Assembly: GCA_047967505.1 (NCBI GenBank)
Contig: CM106538.1
Reading direction: 5' to 3' (one strand)
Origin: Dipteris shenzhenensis
Lineage: Eukaryota > Polypodiophyta > Polypodiopsida > Gleicheniales
Length of the DNA: 64,000 nucleotides
Shown: positions 47,034 to 59,974 of the stretch, piece after piece
How the letters are laid out: every line of letters starts with the position of its first letter
How positions within the stretch are numbered: position 1 is the stretch's first letter
Position numbers and translations under genes: made by a program
The notes under the pieces: model-generated
What the model saw: the letters and a program-made list of their open reading frames with translations, nothing else
Databases searched by the model: none
What the model was told of the DNA's origin: nothing

Positions 47034-48890
47034 ATGACACGGATCTACTTTAAGCCCCAAGGTGGCTCTTTGCGAAACGGGAAAGCCCGCAAGCCTGCAG
47101 GAAAACCGACCCATCAGCAGCAGACGATGAAGGACGAGGCCGATCCCCTGTCGAGTGCTTGTTGGAAGAGCAAGTTAGAGCCAAACGCGATAGAGCAGAT
47201 TGCTGATGGCTTGGAGAAAATGGTGCTCTCCTGGACGCAACCTCACGAGGACGATGGCATTCCAGATGGAGGTGAGTTGTCAAACCGAGGGTCAGGAAAG
47301 CTAGAAAATGGAGAGTTCGCGCCCACGGACGAGGAAGAAACAACCATAAGCTTCGTGCGTCCAGCCCAGACTGTCGATCGAAAGGCCGGAGCCGCAAAAG
47401 GCTTCCCTTCAAGTCAGAACACTCGCCCTAGGTCAGCGCCCATGCTCCCAACGATAGAGGAAATTGTGCGAGAAGAGCTAATAAAAAATAGTCCATCGAA
47501 TATATTTGAGGACTATAGAGCTACTGTTAGCGCAAGCTCAACTTTCTGGTATCTATCACCGACTCTAGCGCTGCCGAATAGCTGTGGCGCCGTTAATTCT
47601 GCCATGGAATTCACCAAGGTCGAGGAGGCGTCCAGGGAATTCCATGCAACCCTGTCAGTTAATGATTTTGAGCAAGAAAACGCCTCAGAGTGGAAAATGA
47701 CTACGGGCAGAGTTCAGACAAAGAAAGGAGCTCGGAGTCATTGCGAGCAAACTGAAGCTGCCCCGGACAAGGTCTCCTGCAAAATAGAAACCAATGGCTG
47801 TGGGGTTTGGAGTGAAACAGTAGAAATCAACGGTGAGTGGTTTCAGATTTTGCTTGCCATCTACAGTATCTGCCATCCGTAATTTAGCTCCAGGGCCTTA
47901 CCATCTTTTGCAGGAGGGAACCGTATCAGGGACTTACTTGGTAAAAAGCTTGCTACGTTGGGCTGTGAATCACATCTTTCAAAGGTATCACACCGGCCCT
48001 CGCTCATAAGCTCACGGTTTCCGTTAATGATTCTGTCGTAAGTGAAGACATAGTTATACATGATTGCCTTGCTTGAAATCAAGGTGACGGGCAAGCCTTC
48101 CGAATACTACAAAAAAAAGGTGGAGGAGCTTCAGATTGCGTTGCTAGAATGCGCCATGGAATACGAAGTAAAGGTCCGTGGAAGCTTCGCTACTTGTAGT
48201 TAGATTTTCATCAAATTTATAAGCTTTTGTCAGTTGAAATCCATCTAAGCATCAGCTCAAATGCGTCCCTATCGACGTGCAGATCGTGGAAATGAAGATG
48301 AAGACACTACAGGCGAAATCCCAGCAAAGCCAAAACGAATCTGATGAAGGAGCGAACGGAAGACGTGGAGTGGGCAGGGCTGGCGGCGATCAGGTCAGAT
48401 AGGCAAACGTAAGCAAGCAATGAAAAGAATCATGGGTACGTGAAGTTTAATTGGCAAATTTGCGATTGACAGGAAGGGCAAGGTGACAGCCACCGAGAGA
48501 GAAGAGACGCTCAAAGGGTGGAGTATCTGAGGAAGCAGCTATGGCGAGTGCAGCGCGAAAAGACAGCGGCTGCTCGAGAGCTTCAAGATCTCAAGAAGAG
48601 AGAGAGGTCTCTTTTCCTGTGCATCCTTTAGGTTTCTTTCATAACCCTTTGCCTGTTGCATTCTCTCTCACACATGATGTGCATTCTGCACTCATACACA
48701 CTCATACGTGCACACGCTTGCACGCACATGCCTTGATGCACTCACACATGTGCATGCACGTGCGCACACACACATTGCTTATGCCCATGCGAACCCATGC
48801 ATATGAGCACACACCCATGCACATGCTATATGCATGCACATATTCAGCACATGCATGCATATGTGCACAGTACAAGAGTCTCTCTCTGTC

Positions 48891-48938
<48 letters not shown>

Positions 48939-49807
48939 GGTATTTTTAAAAACCCAAACACGAATCTCTCTTTCACATACACAAATAGAATGAAACCTCA
49001 AGCATGAAAGTTATGGTAAAACAACACTTGACTCATCTTTTACAACTAGAAGAGAAACCTCCAATTTGAAAAATTCTTATGGAGACTATCTGTAGGAACT
49101 ATTACAAAATGCCTATAGGGAAGCAATCGTCATGAAATGTTTAATGTCAATACTTCCTAGCTATGTTCCATAAAGCACTTTCATGGTTTGTACATGTACG
49201 GCCATCATAAGATTTTTCTTCCACTTGATTAATCCTGGACATGTTCATAGGTTATGAGTATATTCATAACCTATGGTGGTGCTTTGAGCCTAGCCAACAT
49301 TTGATTTCATAGTCTATAACATTTAGAATCCTTTATAAAGTGAACCACCTATACCGTTCTTTCCATTTCGGCATAGGTCCACGTACATGAAATCAAGCAG
49401 TGTGATAACTTGTTTTCAGGCAATTTGATTTACAAAGACGATCCTTGGATGATGCGCTTAATCGAGTGAACTTCCTTCAAAGGTTAGTGTTTCCTTCAAA
49501 TATGTACTTTGCTTGATTGAAAAGGATGAGTAGGAACATTCACCTTAATCTTCTAAACATTTTCTATATTCGTCAATTGTAGTGAGCTTGGAAGAAAGGA
49601 ACAAGAGATAGTTGATTGTCAATTACGAGAGAAAGGGGCAAAAGCCCAACTTTATGAGCTACAATTGGGATTACAAAAGGCACAAGCTACACAAATTGAA
49701 CCTAGGAAGTTGTTAACCCTGCTTCCAGCACTAAAGGAATGGATACAAGCTAGCAAAAAGGTAATTAGTGAATTTCCTTATACAACATCCTCAACTAACA
49801 ACATGAA

Positions 49808-49869
<62 letters not shown>

Positions 49870-50078
49870 GCAACAGGAGGGAGGGTGGGGGTGTGTGGGG
49901 GGGCACACATTAATTTTGTGACGGTCATTGGCAATAGGGGCAATGGGAAGTAGCACGCGGTGACCATCAACAAGAAAAGATAGAATACCACTTGCCTGCA
50001 ATTGATAACATAGTTAGTGCGATCACAAAGGAAATTCAAATGCTTCAAACTGCACTTTCTCAATTGCCAAGCAGCTAA
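47034..50078 (+). CDS. Eight-exon gene for a 528-aa coiled-coil protein, family unknown
   Basis: I reconstruct the exons as 47034-47832, 47914-47984, 48084-48173, 48283-48393, 48473-48606, 49420-49482, 49583-49760 and 49938-50078. Every intron is GT..AG and every junction keeps frame; the sum is 1587 nt, ending in TAA at 50076-50078. The start is an ATG, with no in-frame alternative that reads further upstream clearly. Residues 1-266 are low-complexity, Ser/Glu/Pro-rich and probably disordered, with a short conserved-looking PTIEEIVREELIKNSPSNIF near 140-160. From about 290 to the end it is strongly helical and heptad-like (KKKVEELQIALLECAMEYEV, VEYLRKQLWRVQREK, LGRKEQEIVDCQLREKG, IVSAITKEIQMLQTALSQL), so a coiled-coil structural or motor-adaptor role is possible. 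I recognise no named family. Introns 5 and 7 hold microsatellites. No stop or frameshift interrupts it. Confidence 0.7.
48881..48933. repeat. (CT)n(CA)n microsatellite in intron 5
   Basis: A compound CT then CA tract lies inside the 813-bp intron (48607-49419). Upstream bases 48670-48870 are also rich in CACA/TGCACA motifs. This intron is far longer than the others (79-177 bp). Confidence 0.9.
49809..49866. repeat. (GT)n(GA)n microsatellite in intron 7
   Basis: Alternating GT then GA runs within the 177-bp intron 49761-49937, ending close to the acceptor region. Confidence 0.9.
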
Positions 50079-51714
50079 GACGCAATATTTTCAAGCCAAT
50101 CTTCACAATATTTCACCAAAATTTTGACTTTTGTTGTTCCATGTTTAGTTCCCATGCATTACAAATTTGACTTGTATAGACCCATATGTAATTGCTATGC
50201 ACTCATCTTCAACATCTTGGATGAGAATGGTAAGCATTTCGTGCATGAATATCTTATAAACTTGTCCTATACCTTTCAAAGGTGGGCATCACATTGATTA
50301 TTCTCAGATTATTAGAGCCATTTTCACATATTTACGGTAATATTGAAATGTTATATATTTTATTTGGGTATTATAAAGATAACTTATAAGTAAAGTTCAT
50401 AAGAATGTTGTGTAACCATTCAAATAAGAATGATATATTTTGCATGAGATTATCATATAAACAAAAACATGCAATATTTGAATTAATACTCATTTATTAG
50501 ATACTCAAAATTTCAAGATTAGGTTTCACTTTAATGCAAATAATAATGATAATATTTTATCTATCACAAGAGTCTTAGTAGTACTTAATGAGCCAAGAAA
50601 ACACTAGAGTTTCCCTTTAATTTGTCAATAGACCATCTCAAAACGTAAGACTCACACCATTTATAAATTATTAATATAAGACAATGCACCTTTATGCAGT
50701 ATTTCCAACGTTTGATCATAGTATTATTTTTGCAGGAGTTTTAAGTTGTCTGATTTAAAGTGGTAGTTTAAACATACTTTATATGAAAAAACCATATGAA
50801 AAACTAATCTAGGTGCGATTTAAAACAATATCACATGGCATTACTTATATTTATTGCATAGTGTTTTTATTTTTACTGCACGATACATAATATCACGTGG
50901 TAAACATAAGTATTATAGTGCGGTACATGTGAGATATTGTGTGGTATATATTAGATATATGCAAGCTTGCTATGATTGTCCTCTTGCTATCTTTGAGATC
51001 TAGAGTCTTCAAAAAAAAAAAAACCAATTTCAAAAGGATTAACAAAGCTTCAATTCAATTTGTGAGTTTTATTCTATGTTTCCAAAAAGTTTTGTGTTTC
51101 TATTGTGTAGCTCACTTTTGCTTAACCCACACATAGATATAAGGAGCATTATCTTAATGTTTCTTTTAGTAGCATTTGATATTTGCTAGTCCATATTAGT
51201 TGAGATTTTAAATTTTTAATAGATGAAGTCGGATTATTTTTAAAATAAATTGCATCTACCTAAAAATATAAAATAGTTTTGCCAATATCAATGATGGGCT
51301 ACGGTTCATCGATCTTATCCTCAATGAGATCAACCCTTGCCAAACTATCTACTTCAATATCCAAACCAAAGTGGAGATCTACAAATACATTTAGCCCACT
51401 ACTACTTGTACTACTGTGCTCATCGAAATCTACATCACTAATGGCATGCTTGTCCTCATGGGTAATGGCTTAAATATTTGTATCTCCTATCTCATGATCA
51501 TCCTCCTCTCTCATATCGCGATCATCATCACCTCCATGGCCATGATCATCCTCCATATGCTCCATATTAGTAAATGTACTATATATCACTTTGGAACGTG
51601 GCATAATAGGTATGACATGCCACCACCTATTATTATCCACCATTGGTTGATAGACAACCTAATTCAAACACAAATAAAAACATGTTATTTTCCTTGAATC
51701 GAAGGTATCAAATA
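50079..51714. other. Gene-free AT-rich stretch
   Basis: The 3' flank of the coiled-coil gene, then AT-rich DNA with short ORFs only. No motif is recognised. Confidence 0.45.
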
Positions 51715-52500
51715 TTAAAAAGTGAGTATTTTTATATATGTATACAATACATGTTCACATTGTTGCGGTAGTACTAGTGTGTCCTTCTTGCTTTGCCAAA
51801 ACTTTGTGGAGTCAATAGTTACAAAGCTGCTTGCATGGCCTTTGATTGTTGCATTAGGAACTCTTTCCACCATGTCCTTAAACCATTTGACATCCAAAAC
51901 ATACACAAAAGAAGAGCCAAAAGTCAAGCTTAATAATATCTTGGATTATGCCACAATAATCATCCATGGCTCCATTGGCTCCCTCAAAGATAGCCATGAT
52001 GCTGCAATCTTGTGTGTTTCTATTATCATCAATCTGTTGTGTCTGAAAATGCTTGCCCTCACACCATATAGCATTGAACATAGTACACTACACCAAGACA
52101 AAATCAATTGAATAAGCAATCTAAATGTTGAAAGCTCCTAACTTATGTATAAGATTCTATATACCGACCTTTTGCATGCAACCTCTAGCATGCTCCCATT
52201 CTTCCATTGTGATATGCATCCCCTCATCTCCCTCTGCTTTCTCCATTTCGTCAAGTAGCCAAGCCCATGAATATCCTTTGGAAGTGCTCTTAGATGCTCA
52301 GGGTATGGCACACGAGATTCATGGTGTGTATGAAAGAGGGCCCTTTCTCCTTGTCTTCTTGCCTTTGCATCCTCGTATCTTGTCACCCATCTTTTCATCA
52401 CATCACTATTAAGCATGCAATAGAGGTTCAGATTATTAACCAACTCCTTGTCCATTACTTTTCTGTATCCTTTCCCTTGAGGCACAATAGAGGTCATCCT
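51715..52500 (-). pseudogene. CACTA-type transposase fragment (DUF4216 region)
   Basis: Minus frames give 52497-52138 with ELVNNLNLYCMLNSDVMKRW and VPYPEHLRALPKDIHGLG, then 52081 downward with GKHFQTQQIDDNRNTQD, DDYCGIIQDIIKLDF, and (51927 down) KWFKDMVERVP, LPQQCEHVLYT. The QTxxIDDxRxTQ..YYGxxxxIIxLDY..WF..QAxQVFY order fits DUF4216 of Tnp2. Frames are broken between the blocks. It is one more dead CACTA copy. Confidence 0.65.
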
Positions 52501-53780
52501 TAGGTCTTCATCATTTCTCCATAGTCTGGGAGAGAGCTATCCACATCATCAAGAAACCTAGAAATATATACAAGTGACTCTTGTACCAACCAACCCTCGG
52601 CCATGCTACCTTCGGGCTTTGCATTTCTATATTCTTTTTATGTCATGTAAAGTTTGTAAAGTATGATGATCTCTTTATGGGAGTAAGATTTATAAGATAC
52701 TGAGATATCTATAAATAAGCACATCCATATTATAAAATTTCATGTACATGCCTACATCATTTCCAACTTACAATAATTAAATTAAGCCAGCTATAATTTT
52801 TTGAGATTACACCTCAAAAGATCTACGTTTTATATATCTAAACTTTTTCACTTATAATATTTCACATAAGCCAAGATAGAGAAACAATCCAGTTGACTTG
52901 TCCCCTCTTGACATAATTGAATGAACAAAACTGTGATAATCTACCTATAAAAATAGGCATGAGTTGGCAGGTCGGGGTTTTCCATGTCCTACTCTTATCA
53001 AGTAAGCACCATCTTATCTCCTCCTAACATCACAAGAGGAATGTAGACATGGTAATATACCTACAAAATAGGCATGGGATGGTGTATCAACTTTTCCCAT
53101 GTCCCACTCTTTCCAAAGTGAGCATATGTATGAACTATGATCGTTTGCAAGTTATTCGCTATTGATGAATGGTAGTTTTGATGTGGACAATGTATGAATT
53201 CCCAGGCTATGGCGAGTGTTCAAGTAAGCATTGAACTTTTAATTATGACTAGACTCCAAGTGGAATCCTAGTTGGACCTTATAGAGTTCACCTCATAAAC
53301 CTTTAGTGTAGCACATGCATTCAAAAGAAGGGGTATTTTAATTCACCTTTAGGTTAAATTTTAAGAGGATTACAATAACACGAGGATTTTTAAATTAAAT
53401 TAAATTAGAAAAAAATCCATTAGTTCATAATTAAAGAGGGGTGGTTGTACTATGGGGAAACTTTTACTCGAGGGTCTTTATATATGCCTTGAATTCACAT
53501 GATACTACATAGGGCTTCTTAGCAGTGCTGCACAATAAAGGGTGGGATGCACTCAATGCTCAAGTTAATTCTGGATTGCTCATGAATGACGCATAATTGA
53601 GACAACTCATTTGATACATATGGATCGTATTATTTCTTAGAGATGGCTTCTAATTTTGATTTAACATTAGAATGTTAGTGGTGTTTATAAATCCCCCATT
53701 GACATGGATGCTTTTTCCTCTTTATGTAATTGGATTTCACCTCATAGGCTTGTTCGGCCTCCCAACCATAAAAGTCAATA
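52501..53780. other. Gene-free stretch with one direct duplication
   Basis: Around 52945 and 53057 the sequence ACCTA(T/C)AAAAATAGGCATG, then CCATGTCC(C/T)ACTCTT, recurs about 110 bp apart. No coding frame is supported. Confidence 0.45.
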
Positions 53781-53782
53781 GA

Positions 53783-53785
<3 letters not shown>

Positions 53786-53875
<90 letters not shown>

Positions 53876-53912
53876 CACAAACACATTTATTTTGCTTAAA
53901 GAATTTAGCTTA

Positions 53913-53972
<60 letters not shown>

Positions 53973-54000
53973 TTTATTTTGCTTAAAGAATTTAGCTTAC

Positions 54001-54064
<64 letters not shown>

Positions 54065-54119
54065 TTAAACATATGTGTGTGTGTGTGTGTGTGTGTGAGT
54101 TGGTTTACACACACATACA

Positions 54120-54155
<36 letters not shown>
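53786..54155. repeat. Three compound (CT)n(CA)n microsatellites and a (GT)n run
   Basis: Three adjacent blocks of CT followed by CA share a spacer, ATTTATTTTGCTTAAAGAAT, and thus represent duplication of the whole compound unit. A TG run and a further CA run follow to 54155. Confidence 0.95.
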
Positions 54156-54156
<1 letters not shown>

Positions 54157-54499
54157 TCGCATGCATACACTCCCAATTTTTTATTTTATTTTTTGCAAGC
54201 TTTTTCATAAAATTAATGTACACACCCATACACTACCCTGTACACATGTGCCCCTATTTATTAATTATTGTTTGCACCCACCCCTAATTCTCTCTTGGCA
54301 CACACACATGTAGACACATTTCTTCACACACAACTTTCCCTTTCTCCCCCATTTTTTTATACTATCAAAATTTTTTAAAAACCATTTATATAATAATAGA
54401 ATGACTCACCATTTCTTTTTTTTTCTTTTTTAAAGCTTTTTTCTACATTAATTTTCTTTGAGAATTATTAGCATGAATTTAATTTAGGCTTTATAGGAC

Positions 54500-55260
54500 A
54501 ATTTGTTTGATCATGGGTTGTATTAGACATAAGCGTATGGTTCTAACTTTCACTCACTTATTACCTTCCCAACCCCTACTTGGTCTCGCAACCCATCCAA
54601 ACCCCCCTCCTCCGGCCTCTTTTTATCATAATTGCCTACTCACCGCTATCTACTTTCATAACGCTCTTGCACGTTATGAATTTACTCATGACCATACCTT
54701 TCACTCAGGATTCTTGGCCTTTTCTTCCATCTTCTTGCTTTTCCCTCTTCGTACGCTCTGCATTTGCTGCCCTCTCAGGATCCTCTTGCTTCTTCTTATC
54801 TCCATGACGTCTCCATGACTCCATCCACCAACTTTGCTTGCACTTAGGTCCTCACTCCTCCTCTTGGCTGTCTCTTACGAGCCCTTCTCAGCTCCCATTC
54901 TCGCTTCTTCGATTCTCTTTCCGCCTTCAGCTTACACTATACTTCCCTTTGCAAAGGCCTTCTTAGCTAAGCTTACGAGCTTAACCTTTGTCTCTCACCT
55001 GGTCTATGACCTCTTCATCTTGCTAACTCCCGTCATGGCCTCAACACCCGTGCTTGCAAGTTCAATGTGGAACAGATCACAAGAGATGCTGCTGTGTGTG
55101 ATTTGGTTTCCTTCTACCTTTCCCACTTTGCGTGGTGGGCAGTTTCTTCAACAAGTATTTTTAATGATCTCTCCAAACACCAACATGAAGTTGCGAAAGC
55201 GGCCTTAGCTCCCTTCGCGGTAAACTTTTCACTAAGGATTTATTTTAAATGGTTTATGGT
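54500..55260 (+). pseudogene. Possible decayed coding stretch, unknown
   Basis: The plus strand is CT-rich. One frame near 55035-55220 reads RACKFNVEQITRDAAVCDLV and then SFYLSHFAWWAVSSTSIFND, LSKHQHEVAKAALAPFA, which looks like genuine protein. The frames before it are short and broken, and I recognise no family. It may be an exon of an unfinished gene or a relic. Evidence is composition and protein-likeness only. Confidence 0.2.
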
Positions 55261-55699
55261 CATCTAACTTTTTTATATAATTTTATAAGCATATATGATT
55301 TGCCGTTGAATTCAATCAAGGATGTGGAACACCCTCCTTGATTAGTTTGTCAAAAAATGAGATGATCTCTGATGGTTGTGGACGACCCCCCATGGGATTT
55401 TTTAAACTTATGTCACAATTGGGTATGGACTACCCCCCATATCGGTTTAAACAATGATGTTGTGGGGAGCTGGCGAGTTCATGGAAGCTGGTCATCTTGC
55501 TATGTGGCCTGTGGGGAGCCCATCTGCCTTGTGGATTTCCATCGCACGTCAAGTCGACTTTTGGGAGAGATCTTGTGCCTGAATTCCAATACTGACTAGA
55601 TTTGTTCACGGAGGGCACTTCAAGAAACTAGAGTGTTTAGTTTAGGATGAGCATGGAGTGGTGTAATTTTAAAATCTTTACGTACAAATAATTTGGTTT

Positions 55700-57960
55700 T
55701 GTAGGTAGTAGTTTTATAGTTGGTGAGACTTTTGTAATTTTATCCCCTTTTTATTATTTACTTATATAGATGTTAAGCAAACATTCACCATTACTCTTTC
55801 ATTTGAATTCAAAAATCTTTCCTTTTATATATATACATTTAAATTTGGCATGCATGACATAGCATTTGCATATTTCATAATGAGATGTTAAGAAACCCTT
55901 TGCAATGACTTTAGGAACTACATCCAATCGTTATTTCACCATGTTGCTACAGCATCAGTACCCCTATCCACTTCTTTTCTTTGGTCAGGTAATGTTTATA
56001 GTTCAATCCCTTTTTTATTTACTTATATAGATGTTAAGCAATGATTCACCATTACTCTTCTATTTGAATTCAAAACATTTCCTTTTAATTATTCATATGT
56101 AGGTGCTAAGAAAACATTTGCAATTACTTTTGCATGTAGATATAAATGTTGTGTATGATTTGTATACATACAATTGCAATGTTTTCAATTTGGAAAATAT
56201 ATATACCTTGCTTTGATAACACCACAAACTAATTTCTTTTGTAGGTACTCCATCCAACCATTGTTTTGTTGAGGCCTCTACACCACCATTACCTCCTATC
56301 CAATTATCAAGTATGTGATTTTTGTTCCTTGCCATTTCTACATGCTTCTATTTTTTGGCATATTTGTTCATAGGAGGTAAACATTTTATATACCTGGCTT
56401 TGTAGATTTCTTATGTGCTTTCACATTAGGAAATTATAAAGGTTTTGGAATATGGTTCGATTCTTATATTTTAATACATATGGTTTTATGCATATATGAT
56501 TCAATGCATGTAAACTTTTGCAATTCCATGCGCATTTGCCAATCACGTAAGTCAGTTTTCTAGGCACTAATCATGGGTGGAAGAGGAGCTTACAATTATT
56601 AAGATCACCTGAATCCATTTGGCTTCTCACCTAATACAATTCCTAATATAGTTTTGGGCAAGTCAATTTGAGATCAAAGGAAAGTTAGATGCCAAGCATA
56701 TAGAACTCAAGCAAAGTTTGATGGAGTCTATGCTCAAAAGCCAATCCATGCCCTCTCACCATTAGATCTTTCGAGAATCAATGGCCTCCATCTTGATTTT
56801 GAATATCACCTTGGGTGGTTGGAAAAGGTTTCAGATTAAAAGCATTCTTATGGCATGCTTTTTCACTATTTTATTTATTTGTAATTATTGGTTGATTAGA
56901 AGTTCATATTATTATATAAATTGCAATTTACATAATTAAGGTATTTCTTACGTAGGTGTTAAGAAAATCTTTGCTATGTCATGTCTTACCTTGATTTGAC
57001 AACACCAAAAACTAATTTCTTTTACATATTGATGTTTCCTATGATTTGTATACATACATTTGCAAATGGAATTTGATATACTTGGCTTTGTAGCTCTTGT
57101 GTGCATTCATATTAGGAAATTAGAAAGGGTTTAGGATATGGTTTGATGCTTATATGATTCATTGCATGAAATAATTTAATATATATGGTTTTATTCATAT
57201 TTTAATATATATGGCAATTGCAATCATGGGATGCATGCTATGAATAAACCTAGCATTGACTAGCCTCTAATCCTATGTGATACATTTTACTATCAAGGAT
57301 TTAGAGGGTTTATCCATTTACTTGAGGGGAAATTACACCATGTGATACTTAGGATTCCTTTCTATCATATTTTAATCATAGTCTCATGCATACCTAGAGG
57401 CTCCATCTATCTACTTGACATGGCATTGCATCATGTGATACTTGGGATTGGTTTCTCAAGAAGGTCATGTCTTTTTATCCTATTTTTAGAGAAAATCAAG
57501 TAGAGGGGATTTCTAGCTTCTTATATGCATTCTCATTAAGAAATTAGAAAGGAATCATATGATTCAACGCAAACTTTTGCATATGGCTCAAAGCATATGT
57601 GATTTCATGCAGTTTTGTAATGAATATAGGAGGTCCAATAGAGGCCTTTCTAACTCTCATAAAGCTCTCTTATATGCATTCTCATTAAGAAATTAAAAAG
57701 GCATTATTAGAAATGCAACGATGATTCAATGCATTTTTGTAATGATCATAGGAAGTCGAGTAGGGGGGCTTTGCAATCATTAGATGGAGATTATGCTATG
57801 ACCAACCTTTCACAAACAAGCCTCTAACCCTAGATGAAACATAATACTATTGAAACTTTACAGGGTTTATCCATCTACTTGAGTTGTTCCGATTCTTAAA
57901 GCCTTGAGTCTTATGCAATTGTGTGATTGAGTCAATACATATCTAAAAGGTTTGTGTACT
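55700..57960. repeat. Degenerate repeated DNA, ~270-bp periodic blocks
   Basis: Segments such as TTATTTACTTATATAGATG, ATTCACCATTACTCTT and TATTTGAATTCAAAA recur near 55750 and 56020. Others (CATTAGGAAATTA..AAGG with TATATGATTCA, and TTATATGCATTCTCATTAAG) recur at 56430, 57110, 57530 and 57670. No gene is supported. This is probably decayed mobile-element sequence. Confidence 0.5.
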
Positions 57961-57976
57961 TTGTTTTTGGGTGTAG

Positions 57977-58700
57977 TTGCAAAGATGGCTTCAAGCACTA
58001 TTCCAAATGGTGCAGATGCAAATGTTGACATTTTTGTGTCATCCTTTCATGAATGACAAGGCCTTTGTGAAACAAAAAGGCATGCAAGGGTGGAGACTTC
58101 CACCCATGGAAGAAATCAAGCACCCAAGTGCTCTTCAAGACAAAAAAATGGTGTTGCTATTGCACGCCATTTTCAAGCCATCCATGATCATCGCATCTTT
58201 GTTACAATGAAATGACTTGGAAGGTGGGAGGCTTCAACCAAGCATGCAATTAAGTACCTATCACATTCTTTGAATTCCATTCAAGATATGTGCGGTACGA
58301 GTAAAGATGTGAATGCCATGAACACAAGATATTTGAGTTCCTTATGGAGAGAAATACATTCGGAAGGTGCTGGAACAATAACCGATGACTTAGATTCTTC
58401 CTTTGAAGCTCTCACTGCTCGAATTGATAGTAACACAAAGCACACATATCAATATATGCAATAGCTTTTTGGTGAGGATCTGTTGTATGTGAAAAAGGAT
58501 GTCGACTACAAGTTGACAAGCTAAAAGAGAAAGTCCAACTTTTATCCACTAAGGTGTCAACATTCAAAGTTGGCTTGAATAGACTATTAGCTTTGATGAC
58601 TAGAATGAGAAAACAAGCTAGAACAATTACAGCCCATGAAAATTGAAATGGCCTTGGCACTTCTATATAGTTTTTTGTAAAGGAGCTCGGAGTTATCATG
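57977..58700 (+). other. Short coding-like frames, unknown
   Basis: Frames near 57985 (ASSTIPNGADANVDIFV), then 58270-58464 (STRYLSSLWREIHSEGAG and ITDDLDSSFEALTARIDSN), read as protein but are separated by stops. They may be exons of an uncharacterised gene or transposon relics. I do not recognise the family. Confidence 0.2.
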
Positions 58701-58727
58701 TAATTGCTTAGTATGATTTTTGAATCT

Positions 58728-59195
58728 ATTGCACAAACATATTGTGTTAAGTTTTAATTTTTTGATTAACATTTTGGACATTTCTCTAATGTATATTTAT
58801 GAGAGTGCCAGTCAAATTAATTCAATAATTGAATTGTGCAAATATCAAGGGCATACGTGGGCATAAATGTACATATGAGTGATGGATTATTATTATATGT
58901 GAGACATCAAAATATACACTGCAAAAGTGTGTATTGTAAATGTGTGGATGGACTTTCATCTATTGCACAAACATATAGTGTTAAGTTTTAATCTTTTGAT
59001 TAACATTTTGGACATTGCTCAACCTCATCTAATGTATATTTATGAGAGTGCTAGTCAAATTAATTCAATAATTGAATTGCGCAAAGATCAAGGGCATATG
59101 TGGCCGGCATAAATGTAAATATGAGTGATGGATTATTATTATATGTGAGACATCAAAATATACACTGCAAAAGTGTGTGTTGTAAATGCGTTGAT
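58728..59195. repeat. Tandem duplication of about 230 bp
   Basis: Copies at about 58728-58951 and 58959-59195 share TATTGCACAAACATAT, TTGATTAACATTTTGGACAT, TCAATAATTGAATTG, GGATTATTATTATATGTGAG and TACACTGCAAAAGTGTGT in order. The second copy has a short insertion. Confidence 0.9.
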
Positions 59196-59244
59196 GGAGA
59201 TCCTTTAATGCATACTCAAATACATGCTCAGAGACACATGTGTT

Positions 59245-59249
<5 letters not shown>

Positions 59250-59292
<43 letters not shown>
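59250..59292. repeat. (GA)n microsatellite
   Basis: An uninterrupted GA tract ends the second copy of the 230-bp duplication region. Confidence 0.95.
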
Positions 59293-59298
<6 letters not shown>

Positions 59299-59359
59299 AA
59301 GAAAAATATTTAGTTGTGTTCATAAACAGAAGATCGTGAAATGAACAAAAGAAAGATCG

Positions 59360-59947
59360 TTGGATATTGCTTCCTATTCAAGAAGATTTTACAAGAGAAC
59401 GTTATTGGATTTGACATGTATTGCACAATGTACTATTGCCAGACAAAGAACCACGTTGAAATACCAAGGTATTACAAACACAAGGACAACTAATGAATTT
59501 AGAGATGTAGAAGATGGTATACATCAAAATGAAATACACAGACACAATGACATAGAGTGTAATGTGGAAAATTTATTGCATTCGACACACAATGCATGTC
59601 GTTGTGATGCCAAAAAAAGAACAATGTTCAACAAACAAGGTAGTAGAAACACTATGACAAATGTGGACTTTCTGGCTGCTAAATTCATCGATTTTGGAGC
59701 AACAGACTATGTTTCCTATCATGGAGGTGTGTTAAATGTGCCACAACATGGTGGGGAAAGAAATGCAGCAAACACTATAGTATTAGATGCAAGGAGACAA
59801 TTGGCTTCAACTAGGGCCTCAGGATGTTTTAGAGCACGAGAATGTAATGCCAGCAGTAGGGATGCAATTTTGGGGACAGGAGGGAGCCTCTCTATTCTAC
59901 TACAATTTCCATTGAGAGATGATACAGGGAACCCATCGTTGTATCCA
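59360..59947 (+). CDS. Unknown open frame of about 195 codons ending in a Gly-rich repeat
   Basis: A single frame is open from the TTG at 59360 to the G-rich minisatellite. The part before the repeat is not low-complexity: RFYKRTLLDLTCIAQCTIA, HNACRCDAKKRTMFNKQGSR, VDFLAAKFIDFGATDYVSYH, HGGERNAANTIVLDARRQLA. There is no ATG at its start, so a 5' exon or a fusion is possible. Beyond 59970 it becomes poly-Gly translated from the repeat, which argues against a normal protein. No family is recognised. It could equally be a long chance frame. Confidence 0.2.
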
Positions 59948-59974
59948 TTGGTCTTTAGTTTTCCTACTATCCAG

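Noticed and set aside
52085-52100. CACTACACCAAG as a CACTA end
   Set aside because: It lies inside a fragment that matches transposase coding sequence.
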